This document shows positions 8,195 through 18,531 of a stretch of 28,859 nucleotides of DNA, one piece after another. Origin of the DNA: SHLQ01 sp964562985. Its GTDB lineage: Bacteria; Actinomycetota; Acidimicrobiia; Acidimicrobiales; SHLQ01. Position 1 is the first letter of the stretch. Every line of letters begins with the position of its first letter. The position numbers and the translations under genes are program-made. The stretch lies in contig CAZLWE010000043.1 of NCBI GenBank assembly GCA_964562985.1, forward strand, positions 1 to 28,859, in the 5' to 3' direction. The notes under the pieces were generated by a model that ran no database searches, was not told where the DNA came from, and saw nothing but the letters and a program-made list of their open reading frames with translations.

Positions 8195-8785
8195 TTAGTT
8201 CGTTCCGCTGCAGGAAGCGAAGGCAGTTGCTTCGATTGGGACGAGCCCGAGCCCAAAGCTATCGGAGACGAGTGCGGCGCGATCAGCCTCCGATGTGAGG
8301 ATATGGTCGACCACGCATGTGGCGTTCTCGGTGCTCCTGCCAAGTCGTCTGAGCGTCTCGATTGCCTGGATCCGAAGGTCGCTCGCTGTGCCAACGGCTA
8401 CGAGCGCATCGTCGTTCAACGTCTCGACCTCCTCCAGCTCCGAGTCACTGGAGTTCGGGCGTTCGATCGTGAACTCGCTCTCGCCTGGGCGTTCTTGCGC
8501 CCCGGCCACTTCTGTCTCCGGTACGGACCCAACACATCGATTTCGTGCACCGACCAACGCATCGCGTTCAGCGGGCCCGCGGGTAATTCGGGGGTCTGCG
8601 GCATCAATCTCATCGAGCAGTATGAGACCATCGGCAACGCAGGTGGCTTCGGCATTGGACAACCCCGTCGTCTCAAGGGCCTCGATTGCACTGACACGAT
8701 CGATCGACTCCAAGTCAGCGCATGCAGAAGCACCGAGTGCGACAGCGATCAAGATCGCGAGGAGGCGGTTGCGAGCGACCCACAT
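8195..8785 (-). CDS. small lipoprotein with a duplicated Cys-containing unit
   Basis: 196 residues from the ATG at 8785; the open frame extends further upstream but lacks a signal there. The N-terminus MWVARNRLLAILIAVALGAS leads to AC at residue 22, a lipobox-like cleavage site, so it is probably a lipid-anchored exported protein. The mature part contains two similar blocks, AIEALETTGLSNAEATCVAD and AIETLRRLGRSTENATCVVD, each followed by a second Cys (ARNRCVG and AFASCSG). This suggests a tandem duplication of a domain with one disulfide each, separated by an acidic Glu/Ser/Asp-rich linker. No family is recognised. It is divergent from the LysR gene and convergent with the acyltransferase gene, with 24 bp between. 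Confidence 0.72.
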   Translation of the reverse strand: MWVARNRLLAILIAVALGASACADLESIDRVSAIEALETTGLSNAEATCVADGLILLDEIDAADPRITRGPAERDALVGARNRCVGSVPETEVAGAQERPGESEFTIERPNSSDSELEEVETLNDDALVAVGTASDLRIQAIETLRRLGRSTENATCVVDHILTSEADRAALVSDSFGLGLVPIEATAFASCSGTN

Positions 8786-8861
8786 GGGTCCCACGTCGGA
8801 CGACGAGCCACCGTTTTGAGCGATCCGCCCCTTCGCCAGCGCAGGGCAAGATCGCCGACGT

Positions 8862-8877
8862 GTCATTTTGTGATGAC
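8862..8877. promoter_or_regulatory. candidate LysR operator (dyad)
   Basis: GTCAT and ATGAC form an inverted repeat with a 6-bp centre in the divergent gap between the lipoprotein and LysR genes. LysR proteins usually bind such dyads beside their own gene. There is only 5 bp per arm, so this is weak evidence. Confidence 0.3.
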
Positions 8878-8926
8878 CCATAGCAGAAACAGATAGAGTC
8901 GTGGTTTCCCAAGCGAGGAGCGAATC

Positions 8927-9859
8927 ATGGATCTCCGTCAACTCAACGCGCTCATGGCGGTCTCTGAACATCGAAGCTTTTCTGCCGCGGCGCGAGCGCT
9001 CCACACCGTGCAGTCGAATGTGTCGACGCACGTCGCCCGCCTCGAGCGCGAACTTGACGCAATTCTCGTAGACCGCCGCACGGGTGAGTTGACCTCCGAG
9101 GGCGAAGCGGTGGTGCTACGGGCCCTGCGTATCAAGGCTGAGCTTCTGGCCATTCCAGCCGACATCTCGGCTCTTCGAGATGACATCCAAGGAACCGTAC
9201 GCTTCGGAATTATTGGCACGACCGGCCGCTGGCTCGTGCCCGCATTGCTCGCTGCGCTCAAGGCAGACTACCCCGGGGTCCGCCTCGTTGTCGTCGACGC
9301 AACAACGACGGGCCTCCTACCCCAACTCCTGAGCGGCCAACTCACGATGGCGGTACTCAACCTCCCTCTCACCGAGCCCGAACTCACGAGCGAACCACTC
9401 TTCGATGAGGAACGAATCGTCATCGCCCCGGAGGGGCATCCGCTCGCCAAAAAAGACCGGATCGACCTCAAGGAGCTCTCCAAGCATGAGTTGGTCCTCC
9501 CTCCGGTCGGCACACAGTTCCGAAGCGAAGTCGACCAGGCAGCCGAAGAAATCGAGGTAACACTGCAGCCGGTTGCCGAGCTCGATGGCATGCGCCTCCT
9601 CGCTTCCCTCGCCTTCCAGGGCTATGCGCCCGCTCTCGTCCCCGCATCGGCGGCGCCATTTGGCTCCGGAGATCAGTGGTCGATCGTTCATGTCGACGGT
9701 ATGGCTCCGCGCAGCGTGGGATTGGCCTACCGGCGTTGGACCACGCTTCCTGCGCCCGCACGGGCGGTGCAGGAGGTCATTGGTCGAGTCGTCACCGAAC
9801 GCGGTGCGCAACAAGAGGGCCTAAAGGTCACCGTCGTCGAGACACCGACGTCCGACTAG
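8927..9859 (+). CDS. LysR-family transcriptional regulator
   Basis: 310 residues, standard for LysR. The winged helix-turn-helix is unmistakable: MDLRQLNALMAVSEHRSFSA, then AARALHTVQSNVSTHVARLE (residues 1-40). A periplasmic-binding-like effector domain follows (from about residue 90: GTVRFGIIGTTGRWLVPALL), with the typical APEGHPLAKKDRIDLKEL stretch. A GAGGAG ribosome site precedes the ATG at good distance. It is divergent from the lipoprotein gene and lies 69 bp upstream of the carboxyltransferase gene on the same strand, so either could be a target. The effector is unknown. Confidence 0.93.
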   Translation: MDLRQLNALMAVSEHRSFSAAARALHTVQSNVSTHVARLERELDAILVDRRTGELTSEGEAVVLRALRIKAELLAIPADISALRDDIQGTVRFGIIGTTGRWLVPALLAALKADYPGVRLVVVDATTTGLLPQLLSGQLTMAVLNLPLTEPELTSEPLFDEERIVIAPEGHPLAKKDRIDLKELSKHELVLPPVGTQFRSEVDQAAEEIEVTLQPVAELDGMRLLASLAFQGYAPALVPASAAPFGSGDQWSIVHVDGMAPRSVGLAYRRWTTLPAPARAVQEVIGRVVTERGAQQEGLKVTVVETPTSD

Positions 9860-9915
9860 CGGCAGCGGTAACGAGAATCCCGTGCGCCGGATAACCACGG
9901 CGGCCAATCGGACCG

Positions 9916-9921
9916 TAGAAT
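9916..9921 (+). promoter_or_regulatory. -10 box for a probable leaderless start of the carboxyltransferase gene
   Basis: TAGAAT ends seven bases before the ATG at 9929 and there is no Shine-Dalgarno sequence between them. That spacing places the transcription start at or next to the ATG, as in actinobacterial leaderless mRNAs. No clear -35 element is seen. Confidence 0.4.
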
Positions 9922-9928
9922 TTCGGCG

Positions 9929-11266
9929 ATGACTGCGACAGAGCCCAAGACCGAGTTGCCAAGCTCGCAGAAGATTGTCCATGCAGCCGACGGCCGACGC
10001 CGCCTTCTCGTCCGTATCGCCGATCACGCAAACGTTGCGTTGAGCACTGCGGACGCCAGTTTGATTGCGGAGGGAGCGCAACGGGCCTCCGAACTCGGAA
10101 TCCCCTTGGTTTGTGAGTTTCGCGCCAACGGTCCCGCCGCCGACGAAGGACTCGCGGTGACCTTCGCAGTTGGTGCCGCAGCTCGAAAGCTGACCGCATG
10201 CTCAGGCAGGGTACCTCTCGTGGCGATTCTCGACGGAGACGCCGTCGCGGGACCCGCGCTCCTGCTCGGCTTGTTCGACTTCGTCATCACGGTGACAGGC
10301 AGCCACGCCTTCGTCAGCGGGCCGACGGTGATCAACGAGTTCACCGGAATCGATATCGACCGCACGGCGTTGGGCGGCCCAGGCGCACTCATCGGCGAAG
10401 CGGGAATCGCATCGCTACTCGTCACAGACCTCGACGAAGCGCACGCGGCCGTCGAAGAACTCCTCGAGTTCCTTCCATCGAACAATCACGCTGCCCCACC
10501 AATACTCACGACAGGCGACCCGATCCATCGATCGGTCCCCGAGGCGGGAGAGCTCCTTCCCGAGACCCCAACAGGCGCCTACGACGTGCGAGATATTGCC
10601 AGCACCATCGCCGATGATGGTCACTTTGTAGAGCTTCGAGCCAACTTCGCCCCGAACTTGGTCACCGGCTTTGCGGCAATTGGCGGAATCGCCGTTGGCA
10701 TTGTGGCAAACCAGCCGATGGCCATTGCGGGAACCCTCGATATCCCGTCCTCACAAAAGGGCGGACGATTCGTTGCGTTCTGCGACGCCTTTAACCTGCC
10801 CCTCGTCACCCTTGTCGACACCTCTGGCTTCTATCCAGGGAAGGACCTGGAGTGGCGCGGCATGATTCGCTACGGCGCACAGCTCGCGTTCGCGTATGCC
10901 CGTGCCACTGTCCCGAGGATCAACGTCACCCTTCGAAAGTCCTACGGCGGTGCCTACATCGTGATGGATTCGAAGTACATGGGGAACGACCTCGTCTTCG
11001 CGTGGCCGACCGCAGAGATTGCCGTTATGGGGGCCAAGGGCGCCGTCGAGATCCTGCATCGGAAAGCCTCCGCCGAAGAACGCGCAGAACTTGAGGCCGC
11101 ATACGAGGAGCGTTTGCTCAACCCATATGTCGCAGCCCAACGGGGCTCGGTCGACTCGGTGATCTCACCGGAGGACACTCGAAGAGAGGTCGCCGAGAGC
11201 CTGCGGTTGCTCATCGACAAGCGCGAGATTCTCCCGAACCGGCGACACGACAACACCCCGCTGTAA
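9929..11266 (+). CDS. carboxyltransferase-domain protein (acyl-CoA carboxylase beta subunit-like)
   Basis: 445 residues. It belongs to the crotonase-fold carboxyltransferase family (AccD/PccB). The C-terminal half is typical: NQPMAIAGTLDIPSSQKGGR, FCDAFNLPLVTLVDTSGFYPG, then GAQLAFAYARATVPRINVTL, RKSYGGAYIVMDSKYMGND and AWPTAEIAVMGAKGAVEILH. The N-terminal half is shorter than in the usual subunits of about 510-540 residues and lacks the usual opening block (a RxKLTARERI-type motif). It still has LDGDAVAGPALLLGLFDFVI and an FVSGPTVI-like segment. No biotin carboxylase or biotin carrier gene is nearby, so the partner must be encoded elsewhere. It could carboxylate acetyl/propionyl-CoA or act as a decarboxylase-type transferase; the substrate cannot be assigned. 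Confidence 0.82.
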   Translation: MTATEPKTELPSSQKIVHAADGRRRLLVRIADHANVALSTADASLIAEGAQRASELGIPLVCEFRANGPAADEGLAVTFAVGAAARKLTACSGRVPLVAILDGDAVAGPALLLGLFDFVITVTGSHAFVSGPTVINEFTGIDIDRTALGGPGALIGEAGIASLLVTDLDEAHAAVEELLEFLPSNNHAAPPILTTGDPIHRSVPEAGELLPETPTGAYDVRDIASTIADDGHFVELRANFAPNLVTGFAAIGGIAVGIVANQPMAIAGTLDIPSSQKGGRFVAFCDAFNLPLVTLVDTSGFYPGKDLEWRGMIRYGAQLAFAYARATVPRINVTLRKSYGGAYIVMDSKYMGNDLVFAWPTAEIAVMGAKGAVEILHRKASAEERAELEAAYEERLLNPYVAAQRGSVDSVISPEDTRREVAESLRLLIDKREILPNRRHDNTPL

Positions 11267-11267
11267 C

Positions 11268-11292
11268 TTTTGCCGGCTTCGGCAGCGCAAAA
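11268..11292 (+). terminator. possible terminator hairpin after the carboxyltransferase gene
   Basis: Just after the stop codon, TTTTGC (11268-11273) can pair with GCAAAA (11287-11292), and an inner GCCG/CGGC hairpin with a GCTT loop lies between. There is no downstream T-run on the plus strand, so an intrinsic terminator is only a possibility. Confidence 0.3.
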
Positions 11293-11466
11293 TCTCCGGT
11301 AACTCATTCTCGTTCTCACGGGCAGAAGCCGTTGTCGTGAAACTTCTAAACAACCGGTGACCTCAACGCGAAACTCCGCGCCATCACAACACGATTCTCG
11401 TATGCTAAAGCCACATCATCGTGGCGCTTTGTGCCCAATGAGTACATCCCTGACTATGGAGCCAAT

Positions 11467-12735
<1,269 letters not shown>

Positions 12736-12817
12736 AGAGCCAGTTCCCCCGGCATCTGGCCGTCGCACGACCGAAAAGTACGCGCGCCTATGCGCGGAGG
12801 AGCTGAGGCCCTACCCT

Positions 12818-15040
12818 GTGGAGATGTCTCGGAAGCGGCGCGCACGCGCACGTAACGGCAACGTTCACCCATGGCGAAGCCTCGTCGCCGCCCTGATCGT
12901 TACAACACTCGCTTCGGTCCTGGCGACGGCACCTGTTGGTGCGCAGGCCGAACCGACCCCGCACCAACAACAAGTTCCCGAGGCCGCCGGCGCAGACGAC
13001 GAGGTCCCGAAAGAGACCGCGGAGACCATCAGCGACCACGTCGTGGCCGAACTCGCCGCGGCCGCAAGCCTGGCGCCGGGGTCGGTGACGACCGGTGTAG
13101 AGCTCCATGGCGACAACCTCGATCGCATTCAAACCATCGTCGTCGCCTTCGGTGGCGAGGTCACCGGAGTAGTTCCCGGGTTCTTCGTCGAGGCCAGAAT
13201 TCCCATCGATGAGATCAGAACCCTCGCCGACCATCCAGCGATCCGACGAATCACCCAACTCACCGAGTCTGACGAGGCGCTCAATGCCCGCACCCAGACA
13301 GCAAACCCCTCGTTGCTAGGGACATCCATCCTCGACGCGGTCGGCGTCCGGGCATGGCACGAGGCCGGAGAAACCGGGGCCGGCCAACGAATTGCCATCG
13401 TTGATGTATTTGACGGTGCTGAACTCGAGCAAGCGATTAGCGACGGCCGCCTCCCCGCCCCTTCAGGCGTGTTCTGTCGTCGAGCTGGTGTCCCGTGCGC
13501 TATTACCCAACGCAGTGTCGGCCCGCACGGCGTGGGAGTTGCCGAAATCGCGCACACCGCCGCCCCAGATGCCGAGATCTACCTCGCGACCACGTTGACC
13601 TTGGCCGACCTCAATGCCGCGATCGACTGGTTCATCTCGCAGGGCATCACCGTGGTCAACCGTTCCCAGACATCAGAGTTTGACGGACCCGGTGATGGCA
13701 CCGGACCGATGGCGTCGCTCATCGACCGTGCCGTCGACAACGGGATCGTCTGGGTCAGCGCGGCTGGCAACGCTGGCGGGTTCGGTGCTTCCGGCGGCCA
13801 GAACTGGGTCGGAGAGTTCAATGACCCCGACGGCAACGGTGTGCACAACTGGGCGAACGGGCAGGAATTGATGGGATTCACCTGCGGATTCCTCTTGGGA
13901 ATGCGATGGGATGACTGGGCTGAAGACGTCATCCCCACCGACTACGACCTCCTCATTTTCGACAACATCAACGACCCACTTCCTGAGGCCCGAGCGGACA
14001 GCCTCCAATCGACCTTGGCCCACCGCCCTCTCGAACGCACGCAGCCCCGTTGTTCGGGTCCGCTCGACCGGGACTTCCTCGCGATTGTCCAATACCAGGA
14101 CGTCGAGTCCGATGGGGTTGACCAAATTCAGATCCTTGGCAACTTCACGACCATGGACGAATGGGTCAATGAGTTCTCCGCGACTGGGCCTGGGGTCGAC
14201 TCAGCAAACCCGGGTGCGGTCGCGGTAGGCGCGACCGTTAGTCCAACGAATGACCGAATTGCGATCTATTCCTCGCAGGGACCAACCTTCGATGGACGCA
14301 CCAGCATCGAGGTTGCCGCCCCTGCATGCTTGCCCGTCCCAGGGTTCGGCGAGTGTTTCATCGGCACCAGTGCGAGTGCACCGCTCGTGGCTGGAGTCTT
14401 GGCGTTGCTACGGTCCGCCGAGGTCTTTACGGCCGCGACCGACGCCCGACGCGCTATCTCCCTGATAACCACAGACGCTGGGGTCAATGGACCCGACAAT
14501 GTCTATGGGCAGGGCGTGTTGAGCCTTGGAAGCCTCGAGTCGCTCGGCCTCGCCGTAACCGAACCCCGTTTCTGCCAAGGGATCCTGGCGACCGTGACCG
14601 GAACCGCACGCGACGACACCTTGATCGGAACTTCGGGCAACGATGTCTTCTTTGGCGGACAAGGCAATGACCGCATCGTCGGCCTCGGTGGCGACGACCT
14701 GATCTGCGGCGGCGCGGGCAACGACGATATTAACGCTGGCGCCGGGAACGACATCGTTATCGCCGGTGCAGGCGACGACATCGTGCGAGGCCGGAGGGGC
14801 AACGACCAGATCAGCGGTGGTTCTGGCAACGACGACATAAACGGCAACGCCGACGACGACACCATCGAAGGCGCCCAAGGCCAGGATCTGCTACGAGGCG
14901 GACTCGGGAACGACATTGTGCGCGGGGGCGTTGGCAATGACGAACTCATCGGAGGCACCGGCGAAGACGAGGTGTACGGCGACCGGGGAATCGACGTGTG
15001 CGTCAACCCGGATCAGATCGCCGAGAGCTGTGAAAGCTAG
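12818..15040 (+). CDS. secreted S8 (subtilisin-like) serine protease with C-terminal RTX calcium-binding repeats
   Basis: 740 residues from GTG 12818 (GAGG nine bases upstream); an in-frame ATG lies six bases further on. Residues 1-42 are a signal peptide (basic start, hydrophobic stretch, TAPVGAQA). A prodomain-like region runs to about 180. The protease domain has the Asp motif IAIVDVFDG (D196 or D199), His in GPHGVGVAEI (H237), the oxyanion Asn in SAAGNAG (N318) and the nucleophile in GTSASAP (S518). The long stretch 330-460 between Asn and Ser is larger than in plain subtilisins. Residues about 592-728 hold roughly nine GGxGND-type nonapeptide repeats, which form calcium-dependent beta rolls. 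It is probably an exported peptidase or surface protein. The stop overlaps the convergent thymidine kinase stop in a CTAG. Confidence 0.92.
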   Translation: MEMSRKRRARARNGNVHPWRSLVAALIVTTLASVLATAPVGAQAEPTPHQQQVPEAAGADDEVPKETAETISDHVVAELAAAASLAPGSVTTGVELHGDNLDRIQTIVVAFGGEVTGVVPGFFVEARIPIDEIRTLADHPAIRRITQLTESDEALNARTQTANPSLLGTSILDAVGVRAWHEAGETGAGQRIAIVDVFDGAELEQAISDGRLPAPSGVFCRRAGVPCAITQRSVGPHGVGVAEIAHTAAPDAEIYLATTLTLADLNAAIDWFISQGITVVNRSQTSEFDGPGDGTGPMASLIDRAVDNGIVWVSAAGNAGGFGASGGQNWVGEFNDPDGNGVHNWANGQELMGFTCGFLLGMRWDDWAEDVIPTDYDLLIFDNINDPLPEARADSLQSTLAHRPLERTQPRCSGPLDRDFLAIVQYQDVESDGVDQIQILGNFTTMDEWVNEFSATGPGVDSANPGAVAVGATVSPTNDRIAIYSSQGPTFDGRTSIEVAAPACLPVPGFGECFIGTSASAPLVAGVLALLRSAEVFTAATDARRAISLITTDAGVNGPDNVYGQGVLSLGSLESLGLAVTEPRFCQGILATVTGTARDDTLIGTSGNDVFFGGQGNDRIVGLGGDDLICGGAGNDDINAGAGNDIVIAGAGDDIVRGRRGNDQISGGSGNDDINGNADDDTIEGAQGQDLLRGGLGNDIVRGGVGNDELIGGTGEDEVYGDRGIDVCVNPDQIAESCES

Positions 15041-15714
15041 AGATTGATCGTCTCGGGGCGGCCACCGGACTCGCCGGTGGTCCAGTGATGACGACACCGT
15101 AACTCGTAGGACACATCGGGCGACACGGTGGGGCTATCGACCATCACCAGGTCACCCTCGTACACCTGCACGCCGTCGACGAGGCGCGCATTGTGGGTTG
15201 CCCGCTCGCCACACCAACAACGTGCCTCACACTGCATTGGTTCACTCACGTCGGCGAGCTCAAGCATCCGCGCGGTACCCGGAAACAGCTTCCCGCGGAA
15301 GTCTGTCAGGAGGCCGAAGGAAAAGACATCGACGTGAAGCTCGTCGACCGCCCGAGCCAGCTGTTCGACGTGATCGACGTCGTAGAACTGCACCTCGTCA
15401 CAGACGAGAAAGTCGAGCGGTTCCCCATCGTTTTGCGCTACCGCGTACAGATCGGTGCCCGACTGCACCACGACCGCTTCGGCAGATGCCCCGAGGCGCG
15501 AGCTCACACGCGCCCCTTGACGATCGAGCATGCTGCACAACTGCCCACGCAAACCCCCTTGAGCCAGATTGTGGTGAATCTGCAGTGCCAGGGTCGACTT
15601 ACCGGAACCCATCGTGCCAAAGGAGAAGCGGAGAACGCCTCCGCTTACCGATCGACTCCGCGTGCCGGGAAGTGTCTGTTGGACAGAGATCTGCGAATCA
15701 TCCGTGACTGCCAT
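15037..15714 (-). CDS. tdk: thymidine kinase (type II)
   Basis: 225 residues from the ATG at 15714. The open frame extends upstream into the nrdJ 3' end, but that part is arginine-rich shadow. It phosphorylates thymidine to dTMP for salvage. Visible motifs are the P-loop FSFGTMGSGKSTLALQ, the lid/DEAQF-like block LVCDEVQFYDVDHV, and the zinc ribbon CEARCWCGERATHNARLV followed by YELRCRHHW near the end. It lies 16 bp downstream of nrdJ on the same strand, so both probably share a transcript devoted to dNTP supply. The start lacks a strong Shine-Dalgarno site. Confidence 0.93.
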   Translation of the reverse strand: MAVTDDSQISVQQTLPGTRSRSVSGGVLRFSFGTMGSGKSTLALQIHHNLAQGGLRGQLCSMLDRQGARVSSRLGASAEAVVVQSGTDLYAVAQNDGEPLDFLVCDEVQFYDVDHVEQLARAVDELHVDVFSFGLLTDFRGKLFPGTARMLELADVSEPMQCEARCWCGERATHNARLVDGVQVYEGDLVMVDSPTVSPDVSYELRCRHHWTTGESGGRPETINL

Positions 15715-15730
15715 GGTGTTCAAACAGCCG

Positions 15731-18490
15731 TCACGAGCATCCGCTAGTGGCGCCGCAACCCTGGCAGGCATGACAGCTGCCCGCTCGAACCATCTGCGTT
15801 CCACATTGTCCGCAGAACGGCGCGTCGGACGCGACCGGGGCGCTGGCCGCTGCCTGACGTTGCGACGATGGCGGGTCGGGAGCAAGATCGAGGCCCTGGA
15901 CGGACGGCGTGACCGCTTCGTCGACTCCGGGGAGAGTCGGCTGGCTTCGCTCACCGGTGGTCAAGATGTTGCGGGCTCGGCGTTCCTCGGGCGACATGTA
16001 TTCGACGGCCAATCGGCGGAAGAGGTAATCCATCAGGCTCGAGGCGATCCGCAGGTCGTCATCGTCGGTCATACCGGCCGGTTCGAAGCGCATGCCCACG
16101 TAGGCGTCGACAAAGGCTGCCAAGGGCACGCCGTATTGGAGCCCGTGGCTCACGGCGATGGCAAAGGCGTCCATGATGCCCGACAGCGTGGAACCCTGCT
16201 TGGAGACGCGGATGAACAGCTCCCCGGGACGGCCGTCGTCATACTCGCCGACCGTGGCGAACCCCTTACAGTCGGCCACACGGAACTCGAAAGTCTTCGA
16301 CGCACGCGACCGAGGAAGCTTCTCGCGTTGAGGCGCAGTGATCGCCACACCTGGCACCAACGACGGGTCGGTACGTTCATCGTCGGCAGACTTGGCGGTG
16401 AGGGGTTGTGCGACCTTGCAGTTATTGCGGTAGAGCGCAACGGCCTTCAAACCGAGTTCCCATGAATCGACCAGGACTTGCTCGACCTCTTCTACCGACG
16501 TCGATTCCGGCAGGTTTACAGTCTTCGAAACTGCGCCCGAAAGGAAGGGCTGCACGGCGGCCATCATCTTAATGTGACCACCTGGCTCGATGACGTTGTC
16601 TCCCATCGAGCACGCAAAGACAGCGACGTCAGCCGGATCGAGGCCAGGAGCGCCGATGACCGAACCCGACTCGGCGATGTGCCCCTGAATCGCGTCGATC
16701 GCGTTTGCTTCGTAGCCGAGTTGGCGAAGTGCCCGCTCGACCCCTTGGTTAATGATCTGCATCGTGCCACCACCAACGAGCTTCTTCATCTTGACCAAGC
16801 CAAGATCGGGCTCGATGCCGGTCGTGTCGCAGTCCATGAGGAAACTGATCGTTCCCGTCGGCGCCAGAACGGTCGCCTGGGCGTTTCTGACCCCATCTAT
16901 CGCGGCGTTGGTGCAGGCGTCGTTCCAGGCTCCTTTCGCTGCGGCGAAAAGATCCTCTGGTACCAGGTCGGTATCCACCGTCTCGAGGGCGTCGCGATGG
17001 GCGGCCAGCACCGATTGCACGTTGGCGCGATCGTCGTCGTAACCAGCGAATGGCCCCACTCGCTTGGCAAGGCGGGTGGACATCCGGTAGGAGGCTCCCC
17101 CCATGAGTGCGGTGATCGCCCCAGCAACCGCTCGACCGCGATCGGAGTCGTAGGGAGCGCCGAGCGCCATCAAGAGCGCGCCGAGGTTCGCATACCCCAG
17201 GCCGATTTGGCGGAACCGGCGGGTGTTCTCGCCAATGCGTTCGGTCGGGTAGTCCGCAGGGTCGATGATCATTTCCTGAGCGGCGAACAACAACTCGACC
17301 GCGGCGGCGAACTCCTCGGTCTCGAACTCGCGGCCTGTCTCCTCAGGCCGATGGAAGGCCAGTAGGTTCAAGCTCGCGAGGTTGCAGGCGCTGTCGTCGA
17401 CGTGCATGTATTCCGAGCACGGATTGCTGGCGTTGATGCGGCCAGCGTTTGGTGTGGTGTGCCAACGGTTGATCGTGGTGTCGAACTGCACCCCAGGGTC
17501 AGCGCACTCCCACGCAGCTTGGGCGATGTCTCGCATCAAATCGCGTGCAGGAACGGTCTTGATCACCGAGCCATCGGTGACCGCGGTCAGGTCCCAATCT
17601 TCACCGGCGACCACGGCGTCCATAAACGCATCGGTGACACGAACGGAGTTGTTGGCGTTCTGATACTGGATGCTGATCGAGTCGGCGCCGTCGAGGTCCA
17701 TGTCGAAGCCAGCATCTCGAAGCGCCCGAGCCTTCTTCTCCTCGTGGGCCTTGCACCAGATGAATTCCTCAACATCGGGATGGGCAATATCGAGCACGAC
17801 CATCTTTGCGGCGCGACGGGTCTTGCCGCCCGACTTGATGGTGCCTGCCGACGCATCCGCGCCGCGCATAAAGCTCACCGGCCCCGACGCGGTTCCGCCG
17901 CCGACCAACAGTTCCGATGACGAACGGACGCGAGACAAGTTGACCCCCGCGCCGCTGCCGCCCTTAAAGATCATCCCCTCTTCGGCGTACCAGTTGAGAA
18001 TGGATTCCATGGTGTCGTCGACGGACAAGATGAAACAGGCCGAGGCCTGCTGGGGCACACCATCAACCCCGAGGTTGAACCACACAGGACTATTAAACGC
18101 TGCCCGTTGCGAGCAGATGAGGAACTTCAGCTCGGCCGAGAAGGTGGCGGCGTCTGCATCGTCGACGAAGTAACCGCCGTCGCGCCCCCAACCGGTGATG
18201 GTATCCACCACCCGATCGACGACCTGGCGAAGCGAAGACTCCCGCTCGGGGGTGCCGAGAGTTCCCCGGAAATACTTCTGCGCCAAGATATTCGAGGCAT
18301 TCACCGACCACGACGAAGGAACCTCGATGTCGGGCTGCTCGAATGCAACCGAGCCGTCGCGCCAGTCGTGAATTCGGGCATCGCGTCGTTCCCAGGTGAA
18401 CTGGTCATACACGTCCACACCAGGCGTCGTATGCAGCCGACGAAACCCGAGGGCGGTCTCTGCGCTGAGCGGGTGCGATGCGAGTGACAT
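15731..18490 (-). CDS. nrdJ: class II (adenosylcobalamin-dependent) ribonucleoside-diphosphate reductase
   Basis: 919 residues. It reduces ribonucleotides to deoxyribonucleotides using a thiyl radical generated from adenosylcobalamin. Key residues: the redox pair C152 (ACFILSVDD) and C369 (DDSACNLASLNL), and the radical/acid site N356-P-C358-S-E360 (NPCSEYM). Other class II blocks are VWFNLGVDG, KGGSGAGVNLS, APTGTISFLMDCDTTGIEPD and LVDSWELGLKAVALYRNN. The C-terminus contains a TSCPT-type domain and ends with a cysteine-rich tail (CGQCG, CHACQGCGATSGCS) that would shuttle reducing equivalents. GAGGT sits seven bases before the ATG. Unusually for this gene, the leader can fold into a large RNA structure (18532-18651). 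Thymidine kinase follows. Confidence 0.97.
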   Translation of the reverse strand: MSLASHPLSAETALGFRRLHTTPGVDVYDQFTWERRDARIHDWRDGSVAFEQPDIEVPSSWSVNASNILAQKYFRGTLGTPERESSLRQVVDRVVDTITGWGRDGGYFVDDADAATFSAELKFLICSQRAAFNSPVWFNLGVDGVPQQASACFILSVDDTMESILNWYAEEGMIFKGGSGAGVNLSRVRSSSELLVGGGTASGPVSFMRGADASAGTIKSGGKTRRAAKMVVLDIAHPDVEEFIWCKAHEEKKARALRDAGFDMDLDGADSISIQYQNANNSVRVTDAFMDAVVAGEDWDLTAVTDGSVIKTVPARDLMRDIAQAAWECADPGVQFDTTINRWHTTPNAGRINASNPCSEYMHVDDSACNLASLNLLAFHRPEETGREFETEEFAAAVELLFAAQEMIIDPADYPTERIGENTRRFRQIGLGYANLGALLMALGAPYDSDRGRAVAGAITALMGGASYRMSTRLAKRVGPFAGYDDDRANVQSVLAAHRDALETVDTDLVPEDLFAAAKGAWNDACTNAAIDGVRNAQATVLAPTGTISFLMDCDTTGIEPDLGLVKMKKLVGGGTMQIINQGVERALRQLGYEANAIDAIQGHIAESGSVIGAPGLDPADVAVFACSMGDNVIEPGGHIKMMAAVQPFLSGAVSKTVNLPESTSVEEVEQVLVDSWELGLKAVALYRNNCKVAQPLTAKSADDERTDPSLVPGVAITAPQREKLPRSRASKTFEFRVADCKGFATVGEYDDGRPGELFIRVSKQGSTLSGIMDAFAIAVSHGLQYGVPLAAFVDAYVGMRFEPAGMTDDDDLRIASSLMDYLFRRLAVEYMSPEERRARNILTTGERSQPTLPGVDEAVTPSVQGLDLAPDPPSSQRQAAASAPVASDAPFCGQCGTQMVRAGSCHACQGCGATSGCS

Positions 18491-18531
18491 GATACTTACC
18501 TCTTCGTCAGCGCCCGTGAGCGAATTGAGAT

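Noticed and set aside
12785..12799. CGCGC-CTAT-GCGCG hairpin as the gltA terminator
   Set aside because: It has a short 5-bp stem without a T-run and sits next to the protease ribosome-binding region, so its role is unclear.
14590..15005. Repetitive DNA near the end of the protease gene as a tandem repeat or CRISPR-like array
   Set aside because: The periodicity comes from the RTX protein repeats; there are no identical repeats with spacers.
15715..15954. Extended start of thymidine kinase overlapping nrdJ
   Set aside because: The extension is Arg/Ser-rich and lies inside the nrdJ 3' end, while the ATG at 15714 sits just before the kinase domain.
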